Positions 15,139 through 24,705 are shown, counted from the first letter of the stretch. The stretch: 64,000 nucleotides of DNA from Deltaproteobacteria bacterium (GCA_016703535.1 JADJBV010000001.1:620001-684000), one strand, 5' to 3'. Numbers and translations are program-made. The notes: generated from the letters alone by a model not told the origin.

Positions 15139-17613
15139 TTACCGTTGCAGCTGGGGATCCAACCGTTCGGTGACTCGTCGAAAGGTCAAGGCGGGACCAA
15201 GCTGCACGTTTAGCCCGTTGGCGGCGTCGGGGGTGTTGATCAGCTGGATTCCCAGGGACAGATCCGAGAGGGCTCCTTGATCCAAGTCGAGGAGCCCACC
15301 CTCCAAGATCACCCCGGCCGTTGCGTCGCTCAGGACGAAGCGCCGCAGGTGGAGCTGCCCAGGAGGGGCGTCCGTCTTGGCGTCCATTCGGCAGGCGGCG
15401 CTGCCAGCGAACTGGGCCACCTGGGCCACCCGCAGCTCCTCGGCCTGCAGTTGGCCAACCTCCACTTCGATCCCAGCGCGGGAGGCACCGACGAGTTGGG
15501 CCCGACGGAGGTGTACCTGCGGATAACTGCCGCGAAAGCTCACCAGCTCCAGGCCGAGGGCCCGCGCCGTCTGGCGGCTCGGGTCGAGGATCCCGAAGTC
15601 CAGGTCCTCGATGTGGGTCGCCGAAGACGCGCCGCAACGGACCCCCGTGACCTCCGTTTCTCTTAGCCGGATCCGGCGAACCGTGACCTCGCTCGCGTCG
15701 CGGATCCAGAGGGCCGAGGCGGCCTCGTCGCCGGCGGCCCGAGTCCCGCGGATCTCGAGGTCCTCCAGGAGCACCTGGCTGGGGACGAACTCGCCCGAAA
15801 GCTGGCCCACCGTCACTCCAAAACGGGTGCCGCCCACGATCTCGGCCCTCTGCAAGCTGGCTTGCGCTTCCGAGAACAACACCGCTTCTCCGCCGTTGCG
15901 GCCCAGGTTGTGACGGTTATCTTCGACCAAAAGGTCCCGGATCCGACCAAAGCTGCGGGTGAAGTGAGCGCCGTAGATCGTGCTCTCGACGATCTCCACC
16001 CGATCCAAGCTGTGGGTCGCGCTCCAGACCAACAAGGCGCCGACCAAACCGCGGTGGTGGTTGGACCTGGTGCCCAAGATCAAGAGGTCCTGGCCGTCGA
16101 GCACCGCGCCATCTTCGGCCCCGATCCCGACCTCGGCGCTTTCGTCGGTGACGACCCGTCGGAGTTGCGCCCGGGCCTGGTGCGCCAAGCGCACCGCGTT
16201 GCCGCCCCACTGCGGGATCTGGTCGGCGAAGGAGGTGGTCCCCAAGACCGAGCTGTCTTCGACGTGGGCCTGGGTTCCCAGCCCGTCGATCAGCAGGCCC
16301 ACCCGGCTGGCGCCGAAGATCTGAGCGCGCCGCAGATCCAAGGTCCCGCCGAGCTGCCGGAGGCCGTCTCGGGGCACCTCAGCAGCGCCCGAACTTTCGA
16401 TCCAGAGATCCCGCAGGAGGGCCGTCCCTTCCCGGTGTTCGAGCCCTTCGGCGGCCTGGATTCGCGCCCGGCGGAGGATCAAGCGCCCCCGGTTCTCCAA
16501 GGCCAAGCCGCCCGAGGTGATGGCCGTCGAGTTGGCGCTGAAGGTGGCCGACGGCCCCACCCTCAACAGACCCGCGACCTCGGCCCGAAGCACGCTGACG
16601 CTCGCGCCCGCGGTCAAGTGCAGCTCGGAGTTCGCCGACCACGCCAGGTCAGAGAGGGCGGTGGACCCGCTGAGCTCGGCCGGGGCCTCCAAATGCACTC
16701 CGCCGCCGCAGCCGATGATCGACACCGGTGGCTCACCCCCGGGCCAGCTGTAGCGACCGGCGGCCAGCCCGACGCCTTGGCCGCCCGGGCGCCCCCAGGC
16801 CTCTTCCAGTCCACGAAACGGCGCCGTCCGCGAGCCGTCTCCCCCGGCCGGGGCCTTGGGGTCGACGTACCAGAGACCCTCGACCGCCGGCAGCCCCTCG
16901 GGAGCGCAGGCCGCCGCCAGGGACCCACAATTTGAGTCACCCGGGAGCTGGACCTGGCCCGTTGGGCACACCAACGGAGGCGGCGGCGCGCAATAACTCC
17001 GGCCCACGACCATCCGCCCGGGCCGCAGGGTCCAACCCGCGGGGCAAGGCCCAAGTTGAGGTGGGTCCACCGGCGCGGGGGCGCTGGGAGGGATCAGCTC
17101 CGGGTCTTCGCAGCTCGGGCAACACTCGCCGCCGGCCAAGGTGCAACCGCCCATCGCTTCACACGCCACGGAGTCCCACGGCGGCAGTCGAAGGCGCTGG
17201 CGAAAGGCCTCGAGCGCTTCCCCTTCCAGCGGCTGCCACTCCGAGGCCCGCCGCTCCTCCACCCGTCCGACCTCCAGCGTTCGCCCCCGGGGCGCCAACT
17301 GGAGCGGCACCCGCCCCGGTGACAGCTGCTGTTCTTCGAGCGAAACCGGCAACCCCACCAGCCACCAGATCGTCTCCCTCGGCGCCTCGATCCTGGGGAG
17401 CGGATCGTTGGCCCCCGCCAGGGCCCACGCCGCCAGGCCGCTGGGGTCGGTCGGATCCTCCACCACCAAAAGCAGGCTCTGATCCTCGGGGCGAGCTGGG
17501 AGGCGCAGTTCGAAGCCCGAGGTGCAGTTGAGCAACGCGACCACGAAGATCAGCGGACCGCGGCCGGGTCCAGCCCAATTGGCCGTTGCTGACCCGAACC
17601 GGCGGCGCCTCAC
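15139..17613 (-). CDS. Large lipoprotein with right-handed parallel beta-helix
   Basis: The open frame runs back to 17847, into the divergent LysR gene. I take GTG 17613, which gives a basic N-terminus and a hydrophobic run ending in a lipobox-like 'VALLNC' (824 residues). A Cys-rich segment follows ('CPTGQVQLPGDSNC', 'MGGCTLAGGECCPSCEDP'). From about residue 300 there is a long stretch of short strand repeats ('LDLRRAQIFGASRVGLLIDG', 'LEDLEIRGTRAAG') typical of pectate-lyase-like beta-helices. Its start, 'YVDPKAPAGGDGSRTAPF', matches the common entry motif of such domains in Myxococcota surface proteins. It probably sits on the cell surface; polysaccharide binding or cleavage is possible, but no catalytic residues can be named. 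Confidence 0.75.
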   Translation of the reverse strand: MRRRRFGSATANWAGPGRGPLIFVVALLNCTSGFELRLPARPEDQSLLLVVEDPTDPSGLAAWALAGANDPLPRIEAPRETIWWLVGLPVSLEEQQLSPGRVPLQLAPRGRTLEVGRVEERRASEWQPLEGEALEAFRQRLRLPPWDSVACEAMGGCTLAGGECCPSCEDPELIPPSAPAPVDPPQLGPCPAGWTLRPGRMVVGRSYCAPPPPLVCPTGQVQLPGDSNCGSLAAACAPEGLPAVEGLWYVDPKAPAGGDGSRTAPFRGLEEAWGRPGGQGVGLAAGRYSWPGGEPPVSIIGCGGGVHLEAPAELSGSTALSDLAWSANSELHLTAGASVSVLRAEVAGLLRVGPSATFSANSTAITSGGLALENRGRLILRRARIQAAEGLEHREGTALLRDLWIESSGAAEVPRDGLRQLGGTLDLRRAQIFGASRVGLLIDGLGTQAHVEDSSVLGTTSFADQIPQWGGNAVRLAHQARAQLRRVVTDESAEVGIGAEDGAVLDGQDLLILGTRSNHHRGLVGALLVWSATHSLDRVEIVESTIYGAHFTRSFGRIRDLLVEDNRHNLGRNGGEAVLFSEAQASLQRAEIVGGTRFGVTVGQLSGEFVPSQVLLEDLEIRGTRAAGDEAASALWIRDASEVTVRRIRLRETEVTGVRCGASSATHIEDLDFGILDPSRQTARALGLELVSFRGSYPQVHLRRAQLVGASRAGIEVEVGQLQAEELRVAQVAQFAGSAACRMDAKTDAPPGQLHLRRFVLSDATAGVILEGGLLDLDQGALSDLSLGIQLINTPDAANGLNVQLGPALTFRRVTERLDPQLQR
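15852..15865. repeat. Dispersed palindrome, centre CTGG
   Basis: GCAAGCTGGCTTGC inside the beta-helix lipoprotein gene. Confidence 0.85.
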
Positions 17614-17760
17614 TCCAGCCGATGGTGGGCGCGGTCCAAAGCGCCGGCAACCGGGCCTCGGTGACGAATGTGATCCTCGGAGTGCTCCTCTTACCGTCTG
17701 CGTCGAGGTGGGACGGGGGGCCACCCCAGGCACTCGCCGGCCACCGTCCCGCTGCGCCCA

Positions 17761-17792
17761 CAACAATCTTCGTCCATTGGGCGATATTGTTG
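17761..17792. promoter_or_regulatory. Inverted repeat at the LysR gene start, candidate autoregulatory operator
   Basis: The arms CAACAAT (17761-17767) and ATTGTTG (17786-17792) are exact inverted copies, with centres 25 bases apart. They end four bases before the LysR-type gene's ATG and lie in the 183-bp gap shared with the divergent beta-helix lipoprotein. The placement suits autorepression and control of the divergent gene. The longer AT-rich context stands out from the GC-rich surroundings. No binding data are implied. Confidence 0.45.
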
Positions 17793-17796
17793 CGAC

Positions 17797-18669
17797 ATGG
17801 CAACGACTCCTCTGTCCGGCCTGCAGGCCTTTCAGGCCGTCGCTCAAGAGGCGAGCTTCACCAAGGCGGCCCTGCGGCTCGGGCTGGACAAGTCAAAGTT
17901 GAGCCGGGATGTCCGGGGCCTGGAGGAACGCCTGGGCGCTACCTTGTTGATCCGCTCGACCCGTTCGGTGCGCTTGACCGGAGAAGGGGAGGCCTTCTTG
18001 GCCAAGATCGCGCCCCTCCTGTCAGGGCTGGAGCAGGCGGTCTTGGCCTTGCCGGATCGGGCCCAGATCCCCGCGGGGGAGGTGGTGTTGACCACCACCG
18101 CCGAGATCGGTCGGGAGCTGTTGGCGCGACGTTTGGTGCGGTTTCGGGCCCAGTTTCCGGCGGTGCGCGTGCGGCTGATCTTGGCAGAGCGGGTGGTCGA
18201 TCTGCTCGGTGAGGCGATCGATCTGGCGGTCCGGGTCGGGCGGCCCGGCACCCCCTCTTGGGTCGCCCGCAAGATCGGCGACCTGGAGGCCGGCTTCTTC
18301 GCGGCGCCCGCTTATTTGGCGCGGCGCGGTCGTCCGGTGGCCCCGGGGGAGTTGTCGTCTCACGACGGCTTGTGGCCCCGGCCCCCCAAAGGTCGGCGGT
18401 CCTTCGCGCCCGACGATCAACCGCCGCCACCGGCCATCGACTGCGCCGACTTCGGCCTCTTGGCCGCGGTGGCGCGGGCGGGCGGCGGCATCGCGCTGTT
18501 GCCGACCTTCTTGGCGGCTCAAGATGTCGCCCAGGGTCAGCTGCTGCGCGTGTTGCCCGAGTTGTCCTTCATGAACGCGCCGCTCTACCTGGTGTCGCGT
18601 CCGGTCCGCACCTTGGCGCCGCGGGTGAAGGCGCTGCGGCAGTTTCTGCTGGAGCAGCGGCTCCTTTGA
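17797..18669 (+). CDS. LysR-type transcriptional regulator
   Basis: This is a 290-residue protein of normal LysR length. Residues about 5-64 form the winged helix-turn-helix ('FQAVAQEASFTKAALRLGLD...LEERLGATLLIRST'), a linker helix follows, and then a periplasmic-binding-protein-like effector domain ('VVLTTTAEIGRELLARRLVR' onward). The 'RSTRSVRLTGEGEAFL' segment and overall pattern resemble the DmlR/CrgA-like branch. It is divergent from the beta-helix lipoprotein gene at 15139-17613, and an inverted repeat overlaps its ribosome-binding region. It may control itself and that neighbour. The effector is unknown. Confidence 0.92.
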   Translation: MATTPLSGLQAFQAVAQEASFTKAALRLGLDKSKLSRDVRGLEERLGATLLIRSTRSVRLTGEGEAFLAKIAPLLSGLEQAVLALPDRAQIPAGEVVLTTTAEIGRELLARRLVRFRAQFPAVRVRLILAERVVDLLGEAIDLAVRVGRPGTPSWVARKIGDLEAGFFAAPAYLARRGRPVAPGELSSHDGLWPRPPKGRRSFAPDDQPPPPAIDCADFGLLAAVARAGGGIALLPTFLAAQDVAQGQLLRVLPELSFMNAPLYLVSRPVRTLAPRVKALRQFLLEQRLL

Positions 18670-18696
18670 CGCCCGCTCCGGGCCGAACGCGGGACG

Positions 18697-20019
18697 TCAG
18701 GGGCTGAGCTCGTGGATCGAGAGCCGGTAGAGCGGGAACGGACCTCCGACCTCTTCCTCCACAAAGTACGCGGCGTCCCTTAGGCCGGCGCCTCTCGACA
18801 GGTTCGCCGAGGTGCCGATGACCTGGCTCTCGCAGGGCTCGTCCAGGGTGTGGTGGAAGGCGAGGACCCCTTGTTCGCCGCCGATCAGCCAGCCGCCGAA
18901 GGCCGCCACCACCAGCGTGATCCGAACGCTGTCCTTGGTGGTCAACACGTTCCGCCAAGCCGCGTCCTCACGACGGAAGAGCCTCCCTTGTTCGGTGCCG
19001 ACCACGGTGCCCAACACTGGGTCCGTGACCACCATCCGCAGGGAGTCGACACCCCGGAGGCCCAAGCTCTCCGAGGCCACGGAGCCGGTCGATCGATCGA
19101 TCTCGTACAGCGTGTCGGGGTCCCGGCGAGCGACCAAGAGGTGGCCCTCGACCGTCTGCGCCACGCTCGGCGGGTTGTTGTCGAGCGTCAAAGGCCACTC
19201 CAGCCACTCGCCGTCCTTCCACCAGGCCAGGTCACTGTTCGCGGTGACTCCCCAGATCTCTCGACCGTCACCGCCCAAAGGGCCTCCGAAGGTGCCGCGG
19301 TACATCGGGTTCGGGCGTTGATGTTCGATCGCGAAGCCCCGATCCGGATGGCCCTTCAGGATCGCGCCGTCTCCTCGGGCCAGCCAAACGTCGCCGCTGG
19401 GCGTTGGCGCCCAGATGCCGGTGATCGGATGAGGGCTTGGTGGCAACCTTGAGACCTCGGACACCGAGCTGGTGGTCACCAAGTAGAGGCCACGTTCGGT
19501 GGCCAACAAGGCCCGCTCGGGATCGATCGCCGCCAAACTCGAGACCACCGCGGCCGGGCCATCCAAGGACCAGGTCTCGCGGAGCAGGTCAGGGCAGCGG
19601 CGCACGCCCATCAGGCGCCCACTGGCCAGGGGCTCCGGGAGACCGTCGGGGGGCAAGGGGCTGCGGTTGCCGGTCGGCAGGTCCAGCCGTTGAGCCCACC
19701 GAGGGCGGGGGATCGGCAGGCCCACTTCACCGACGGGGTAGGTCCCGGGAACCAGGCCGAGCTCCGGGAGCGTCGGCTCGTAACCAAGGACGTGAAGTTC
19801 GCCGATCGCGGTGCTGTCGTAGCTTCGATCGTAGGGTGGGGCCGCCACCGCCTCAGCGACGTAGGTCGAGCCATCGGCGTGCACCACCAAAAGACTGGAG
19901 GCGCCGTCGAGGCTGAGCCAGAGCAGTGGTCGCTCGAGATCGCAGGCCGCCGCCAGGGCCAAGGAGGCGCCGGCGAGGAGCCAAGGGGCGTCCGGCTTCC
20001 TCTCTCGCTCCTGCGTCAC
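18697..20019 (-). CDS. Lipoprotein with propeller-like repeats
   Basis: The 440-residue product starts at GTG 20019 and has a hydrophobic signal ending in lipobox 'LALAAACD'. The body contains recurrent strand pairs around 'IWAPTPSGDVWLARGDGAIL', 'IWGVTANSDLAWWKDGEW' and 'LVVAAFGGWLIGGEQGVLAF', the style of two-component-regulator propeller or ligand-binding beta-propeller proteins. No catalytic residues are evident. It faces the LysR gene tail-to-tail with a 27-bp gap and lies downstream of the SDR gene on the same strand. A surface-exposed binding role is a guess from the fold impression only. Confidence 0.7.
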   Translation of the reverse strand: MTQERERKPDAPWLLAGASLALAAACDLERPLLWLSLDGASSLLVVHADGSTYVAEAVAAPPYDRSYDSTAIGELHVLGYEPTLPELGLVPGTYPVGEVGLPIPRPRWAQRLDLPTGNRSPLPPDGLPEPLASGRLMGVRRCPDLLRETWSLDGPAAVVSSLAAIDPERALLATERGLYLVTTSSVSEVSRLPPSPHPITGIWAPTPSGDVWLARGDGAILKGHPDRGFAIEHQRPNPMYRGTFGGPLGGDGREIWGVTANSDLAWWKDGEWLEWPLTLDNNPPSVAQTVEGHLLVARRDPDTLYEIDRSTGSVASESLGLRGVDSLRMVVTDPVLGTVVGTEQGRLFRREDAAWRNVLTTKDSVRITLVVAAFGGWLIGGEQGVLAFHHTLDEPCESQVIGTSANLSRGAGLRDAAYFVEEEVGGPFPLYRLSIHELSP

Positions 20020-20060
20020 TTCGGGAGTTTCGGAGGCATCGGCGCGGCGGTCAATCTCCC

Positions 20061-20843
20061 TCAGTCCATCAACATGCCACCGCAGATGTTGAGCGACTGA
20101 CCGGTCACGCCTTTGGCTTCGGGCGACATCAGGTAGAGCGCCTGGGCCGCCACCTCGCTGACGTCCAAGATCCGCTTCTGGGGGCTGGTGTCGGCGATCT
20201 CGGCCAAATATTCTTCGGCGGTCTTACCGAAGAGCGCGCCACGTTTGCTCATGGCGCCGCGCAATAGTTCGGTGTCCACGTGCCAGGGGCAGATGGCGTT
20301 GACGGTGATGCCGAGCTGGGCCGTCTCTTTGGCGACCGAACGGGTGAAGCCGAGCATCGCCGCCTTGCTGCTCGAGTAGGCGCTGTTGTACGCGGCCCCG
20401 GTCTTGGCGGAGATCGACGAGACGTTGATGACCCGTCCCCACTTGTGTTTGATCATCCCCCGCATCACCTCTTTGGTGAGCCGAAAGGTGGCGAAGACGT
20501 TCAGCTCGTAGACCTCCCGGAGCTGCTCTTCTTTCATCATCACCAGGTTGGCGACCAGGTTGGTGGCCGCGTTGTTGACCAAGATGTCGACCTTGCCGAA
20601 GGACTCGATGGTCTTTTGCACCAACTGCCGGGTGGCCTCTGGTTCGACCAGGTTGGTCGGGACCGCCAGGGCCTTGAGCCCCCGCTCCCGCAGGGCCTGA
20701 GCGACGCCCTCGATCTGCTCAGCGCTCCGGGCCGCTAAAACCACTGAAGAGCCTGACTCGGCGGCCGCTTCGGCGATGGCCCGGCCGATGCCCCGGCCCG
20801 CTCCGGTGACGATGGTCACTCGATCTGTGAGATCCACTCGCAT
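20061..20843 (-). CDS. Short-chain dehydrogenase/reductase (SDR)
   Basis: This is a 260-residue classical SDR. It has the NAD(P) motif 'VTGAGRGIGRAIAEAAAESG' near the N-terminus, 'VNNAATNL', the catalytic Ser in 'INVSSISAKTG', then Tyr and Lys in 'YSSSKAAMLGFT'. The basic residues after strand 2 ('LAARSAE') suggest NADP. It oxidises or reduces a hydroxyl/keto group, and the closest general look is to 3-oxoacyl-ACP reductases and glucose/ribitol-type dehydrogenases. It shares a 67-bp divergent gap with the beta-helix lipoprotein gene at 20911. Substrate is not assignable. Confidence 0.93.
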   Translation of the reverse strand: MRVDLTDRVTIVTGAGRGIGRAIAEAAAESGSSVVLAARSAEQIEGVAQALRERGLKALAVPTNLVEPEATRQLVQKTIESFGKVDILVNNAATNLVANLVMMKEEQLREVYELNVFATFRLTKEVMRGMIKHKWGRVINVSSISAKTGAAYNSAYSSSKAAMLGFTRSVAKETAQLGITVNAICPWHVDTELLRGAMSKRGALFGKTAEEYLAEIADTSPQKRILDVSEVAAQALYLMSPEAKGVTGQSLNICGGMLMD

Positions 20844-20910
20844 CGGTCATCGATCTACCCCGTACCCGACCGAATGGACAGGCGCCCCCATTTCTGGCCC
20901 CCTGGCGCCC

Positions 20911-22602
20911 GTGCGCCGCCTTTTCTCCTTGTTTTTCTTGAGCCTGTGGGCCTGTGGCGGGTCCTCCGATCGGGATAGCTCCGGGCCCAGGCCGACCCGA
21001 CTCGACGCGCAGATCGTGGACCTGGGCTTGCCCACGCCCGATGGCGGCCTTAGCAACCCCGAGTGTCCCGGTGGGGAGTGCCGAGCCGCCGATGACTCGT
21101 TCGCTTGTTGTTGCCCGGCGGCCACCACCTGCCAGCGGTGGTTGAACGGGTGTGATTGTTTTCCGGACTCAGTGCCGGACAGCGGCGTGGAGCTACCGGA
21201 CGCGGGCTTCGACGATCAAGGGGTGGCCGTCGACGTCGGGTTCCCGGACAGCGGCGTCCGGGCCGACAGCGGCGTCCGGGCCGACAGCGGTGTCCCCCCC
21301 AGCATTGGCCAGTGCAACGATGGCCTAGACAACGACGCCGACGGGTTAACCGACCTCGATGACCTGGGCTGCACCTCACGCGAGGACACCAGCGAAGGCG
21401 GCGTCGCCTCCGGCACCATCGAGAACGAGTGGACCGTCTTCGAGCCCGCGCCCGGCAGCCGGATGGTCTACGTCAGCCAGTCGATTGGCAGCGACGCCAA
21501 CGACGGGCTTTCGCCTCAAGCGTTGGGGGGCGGGCGGGGTCCCAAAGCGACCTTGGCGGCGGGCCGGGGGCTGCTGCGGGCCGGGGGGTCGGACTGGTTG
21601 CGGCTTCGGCGCGGCGACACCTGGAACGAAAACCTGCGCCCCGACGCGGTGTCGGGGCTGTCACAGACCGAACCGACGATCTACGCCCCCTACGGAACCG
21701 GCCCGGAACCTCGGGTCAACCGAGAGGCCACCCTGAGCGCCGCCAACCTCCGCAACGTGGCGATCTTGGGCATCGACTTCGGCGCCAACGGGATCAACGC
21801 CACCCGAGGTTCGAACATCTTGGTGGAGGGCTGTCGCTTCGGTGGTGGCAGCGGCGCCATCTACTTTCAAGGGCCCTTCAACCTCAGCATGAGCAACATC
21901 TCGGTGCGCAACAACGTCATCAACTCTACCACCGACAACGCCACCTACTTCGTGAGCGTCACCAACGCGCTGCTTGAGGGGAACATCATCTACCGCCCAT
22001 CCACGGTGAACGCCAACAACCACGCCATGTACATCACCCGCACCGGCAACTCGGGCTTCGTGACGCGAAAGAACCTGATCTTCATGGGCAAGCCCGGCGG
22101 AATGGGGATCATGCAGCGTCCGGGCGGCACCTCCGAGTACAACGTGATCGCCGACGTCGGCGGAACCGGCATTCCCATGGGCGAGTGCAACGACGATGGG
22201 GGCCCCGCCTTTGGGCCGTGTCACCCGGCGGTTTCGGTCACCATCCGCAACAACCTGATCGCCGGCATTCGCAACAACGGCAGCCCCGGCCTGGGGATCT
22301 TTCTCAAAGCGCCCTACGTCGCCGGCGGCACCGTCCAGGACAACCTCGTCAGCGACTCGAGTCAGGGCGACTTTCAGCTCACCAACACGGTGGCCACCGC
22401 CAACAATCGTCGCCGCAGCGCCCCCTACACCGGATTTCCTCCGGGCACGCCTTTGCTGGCCGCCTATCACCTGAGCCTCGGCGGTTCGGGGAACGCCGAG
22501 ACCTTCTTCTTGGACGCGATGAACGCCCACCACTTCCACGACGCCAACCCCGCCTACCAGGCGACCGCGGTCATCGCCTTCGCCGAGGCCGTGGTGCCCT
22601 AA
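20911..22602 (+). CDS. Surface lipoprotein with PDSGV linker, calcium-type spacer and beta-helix
   Basis: The start is placed at GTG 20911, which gives a compact lipoprotein signal (MRRLFSLFFLSLWACGGSSD); the longer frame overlaps the divergent SDR gene. The 563-residue product has a Cys-rich segment, an Asp-Ser-Gly-Val repeat linker, the 'QCNDGLDNDADGLTDLDD' calcium-binding spacer typical of Myxococcota surface proteins, and a C-terminal right-handed beta-helix. The helix begins at 'MVYVSQSIGSDANDGLSPQA' and shows Asn-ladder turns ('ISVRNNVINSTTDN', 'VTIRNNLIAGIRNNG'). Such helices bind or cleave polysaccharides. Specific catalytic residues are not identifiable. Confidence 0.82.
   Translation: MRRLFSLFFLSLWACGGSSDRDSSGPRPTRLDAQIVDLGLPTPDGGLSNPECPGGECRAADDSFACCCPAATTCQRWLNGCDCFPDSVPDSGVELPDAGFDDQGVAVDVGFPDSGVRADSGVRADSGVPPSIGQCNDGLDNDADGLTDLDDLGCTSREDTSEGGVASGTIENEWTVFEPAPGSRMVYVSQSIGSDANDGLSPQALGGGRGPKATLAAGRGLLRAGGSDWLRLRRGDTWNENLRPDAVSGLSQTEPTIYAPYGTGPEPRVNREATLSAANLRNVAILGIDFGANGINATRGSNILVEGCRFGGGSGAIYFQGPFNLSMSNISVRNNVINSTTDNATYFVSVTNALLEGNIIYRPSTVNANNHAMYITRTGNSGFVTRKNLIFMGKPGGMGIMQRPGGTSEYNVIADVGGTGIPMGECNDDGGPAFGPCHPAVSVTIRNNLIAGIRNNGSPGLGIFLKAPYVAGGTVQDNLVSDSSQGDFQLTNTVATANNRRRSAPYTGFPPGTPLLAAYHLSLGGSGNAETFFLDAMNAHHFHDANPAYQATAVIAFAEAVVP
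21247..21295 (+). repeat. 18-bp tandem repeat coding the DSGVRA linker
   Basis: The unit GACAGCGGCGTCCGGGCC occurs twice perfectly, followed by a partial third copy, inside the lipoprotein gene. It extends the flexible stalk between membrane anchor and folded domains and is likely length-variable between strains. Confidence 0.8.
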
Positions 22603-22612
22603 CCCGCCCTCC

Positions 22613-24634
22613 TCAAGGGCAAGCGGCGTCCAGGCCTTGGGCCGCCGCGATGGTCGGCGCCCCTCCCGGGCCCACGGTGGCCAAAAAGCAGGTGTATTGG
22701 TAGCGGGCCGACTCCAGGTCGAAGGAGACGTAGTGCCCAAGGTTGAGCGGCACCTCGAAGTGGATCACCGCGCCGGTTTTGCCGTTCGGCAAGTTACCTT
22801 GCACCGGATATTCGACCGGCGTCAGGCCGCCCAGGGCCAGGCGCTCCGGTAACGTCGGCTCCACCGAAGCCCCCACCAAAGGCAGGCCCAAGGCGGTGGC
22901 CAAGGCCGCTTGGGCGCCGGGGGCAAAATAACCGTCCCGCACGCCGGCGGTCATCAACACGTGTTTGGCCGAGATCCCGGGGAGTGGATCTTTCGCCAGG
23001 TGGGGCGCCTTCACCACCGGGTCGACGTAGTCCCACAAGGTCTGGAGGGCGTGGAGCAGCGGGTGATCGACGTCCAGGTGTTGGCCCTCGGGCAACTCGA
23101 CCGAACCCTCCACGAAGGGCCGCAGGGTGATCGGCTCCAAGGCGTTGACCGCGACCTCGGGCAACATGCCGCCGCCGCCCGAGACAAAAAAGGCCTTCAC
23201 CCTTGGATCGACCGAGGCCCACGGGATGCCCAAGGACTGGCCCATGGAGTGGCCCATGCCGACCAGGCGCTCCGGATCGAAGTGCAAGTCAGCTTGCGAA
23301 CCGGCGTCCAAGGTCGGGGCCAAGGCCGGATCGATCCGCAGCGAAAGCAACAGCCGCGACAAGATGGTGGTCTCCATGACCGCCACGTGGAAGTTGTCGA
23401 TGGTCGCGTCGATGTTGCCGAACAGGTTGTAGAAGACCAGGCCGGTGGTGTCGGGCGGGTTGTGTCGGTTGCCGTGGATCGGGAAGTCGAAGCCCACCAT
23501 GGCCAGGCCGCGCCGGGCCAACCACTTGGCCGGGCCTTCACCTTTGACGAAGGGGGGGCGATCTTTTTGCGCGGGCAGCGGGCTGCGATCGATGCCCTCG
23601 TACCACTCACCGCCCGAGCCGTGCAGGTACATCATCAGCGGGAAGCCGGCCTCGGGTTGAGGCCGACGAGGGATCGAGAGGACCAGCCGCACCGCTTGCA
23701 TCGACTGGATCTGAGGTGCCCCGTCGGGGCCGTAGACGATCTGACCTTCGCCGTGGGTCTTGTAGGGCTGTGGACCCGACTGGATCCGCGGCACGGTAAA
23801 GGTCGAGGTCAACACCTGGTAGTCGGGGTAGGTCTCTTTGACCCGCCAAGGCCCGGCCAAGCTGGGGGCGGGCAAGGTCTCGGCCCAGCGGGCCAGATCG
23901 TAGAGTTTCTTCACCGGATCCAAGGTGGTGAAGACCGCGGCGCCCACCACCGAGGAGAGCTCGATCCCTTGGGCTTCCAGGGTCTCGCGGAGGGGGCGCA
24001 GGTGTTCCACGACCGCCGGATCTGCGTCGCCGCTGTCGGTGAAGGCGTCGTGGAAGGGCCGGCTCCGCCCGAGGGGCTCACCCGCCACATCCCGGACGCT
24101 ATCGGTGATCACGAAGGCGTAGCGGGTCTTCTCCCGCCTCAAGATCCCAAACGGCGGCACCACCGCCAAAAGGTTGGGGGGCGAATAGAGATCCCCTTCG
24201 GCCCGCAGGCTGGCGACGACGGGGATCCGCTGGCCCCGGGCCGGGGAGGCCTCGTCGATGTCGATCAAAAACACGCCGGCTCCGGCCTCCAGGCTGTCTG
24301 GCGCCGTCTTCGGCAAAGACCCCGGATCGATCGGGCCGTTCAGGGCGAAATAACCGCCGCCCGACACCGAAAAGCCCTCCTTGACCCGCTCGTCCAAGGT
24401 GAGGAGCCAGTCGCCCAACAACTTGTTGGTCCGGGCCAAGGGGCTGGTGGCGCCGTAGGCGGGCCACCGCTCCAGGTCGTAGCTCCCATCCTCTTGCCGG
24501 CGCAGATCACTCGGGAAGGGCTTGGCCCAAAAGTCGGCGGCGCCCGGGTCGAAGCCCACCTGGGTCGGGCGTTCGGTGTAGCCGGAGCCGCAGCCGGCGA
24601 GGATCAGGGGCCAAAGGAGGAGGCGAGGGCGCAC
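22613..24634 (-). CDS. Lipase-like alpha/beta hydrolase lipoprotein
   Basis: The longest frame reaches 25480 but overlaps purE. GTG 24634, with AGGA seven bases upstream, gives a lipoprotein signal (MRPRLLLWPLILAGCGSG) and a 673-residue protein. The mature N-terminus 'QVGFDPGAADFWAKPFPSDL' matches the style of bacterial virulence-factor lipase N-terminal domains, which bear Ig-like strands before the catalytic part. The hydrolase region has an oxyanion-type 'YLHGSGGEW', the 'DFPIHGNRH' strand, and the nucleophile elbow 'GHSMGQSLG'. A role as secreted esterase or lipase is likely. It is divergent from purE across a 150-bp gap. Confidence 0.82.
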   Translation of the reverse strand: MRPRLLLWPLILAGCGSGYTERPTQVGFDPGAADFWAKPFPSDLRRQEDGSYDLERWPAYGATSPLARTNKLLGDWLLTLDERVKEGFSVSGGGYFALNGPIDPGSLPKTAPDSLEAGAGVFLIDIDEASPARGQRIPVVASLRAEGDLYSPPNLLAVVPPFGILRREKTRYAFVITDSVRDVAGEPLGRSRPFHDAFTDSGDADPAVVEHLRPLRETLEAQGIELSSVVGAAVFTTLDPVKKLYDLARWAETLPAPSLAGPWRVKETYPDYQVLTSTFTVPRIQSGPQPYKTHGEGQIVYGPDGAPQIQSMQAVRLVLSIPRRPQPEAGFPLMMYLHGSGGEWYEGIDRSPLPAQKDRPPFVKGEGPAKWLARRGLAMVGFDFPIHGNRHNPPDTTGLVFYNLFGNIDATIDNFHVAVMETTILSRLLLSLRIDPALAPTLDAGSQADLHFDPERLVGMGHSMGQSLGIPWASVDPRVKAFFVSGGGGMLPEVAVNALEPITLRPFVEGSVELPEGQHLDVDHPLLHALQTLWDYVDPVVKAPHLAKDPLPGISAKHVLMTAGVRDGYFAPGAQAALATALGLPLVGASVEPTLPERLALGGLTPVEYPVQGNLPNGKTGAVIHFEVPLNLGHYVSFDLESARYQYTCFLATVGPGGAPTIAAAQGLDAACP
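22789..22802. repeat. Dispersed palindrome, centre TTAC
   Basis: GCAAGTTACCTTGC inside the 3' part of the lipase-like gene. Confidence 0.85.
23284..23297. repeat. Dispersed palindrome, centre TCAG
   Basis: GCAAGTCAGCTTGC inside the lipase-like gene, 495 bp from the previous copy. Confidence 0.85.
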
Positions 24635-24705
24635 GCCCCCATCCTGCCGGGGGCTGGACCCTCGGTCATCCGTCAAAGAGGGCCGCCCGGGCCTGGGTTC
24701 CGCCC

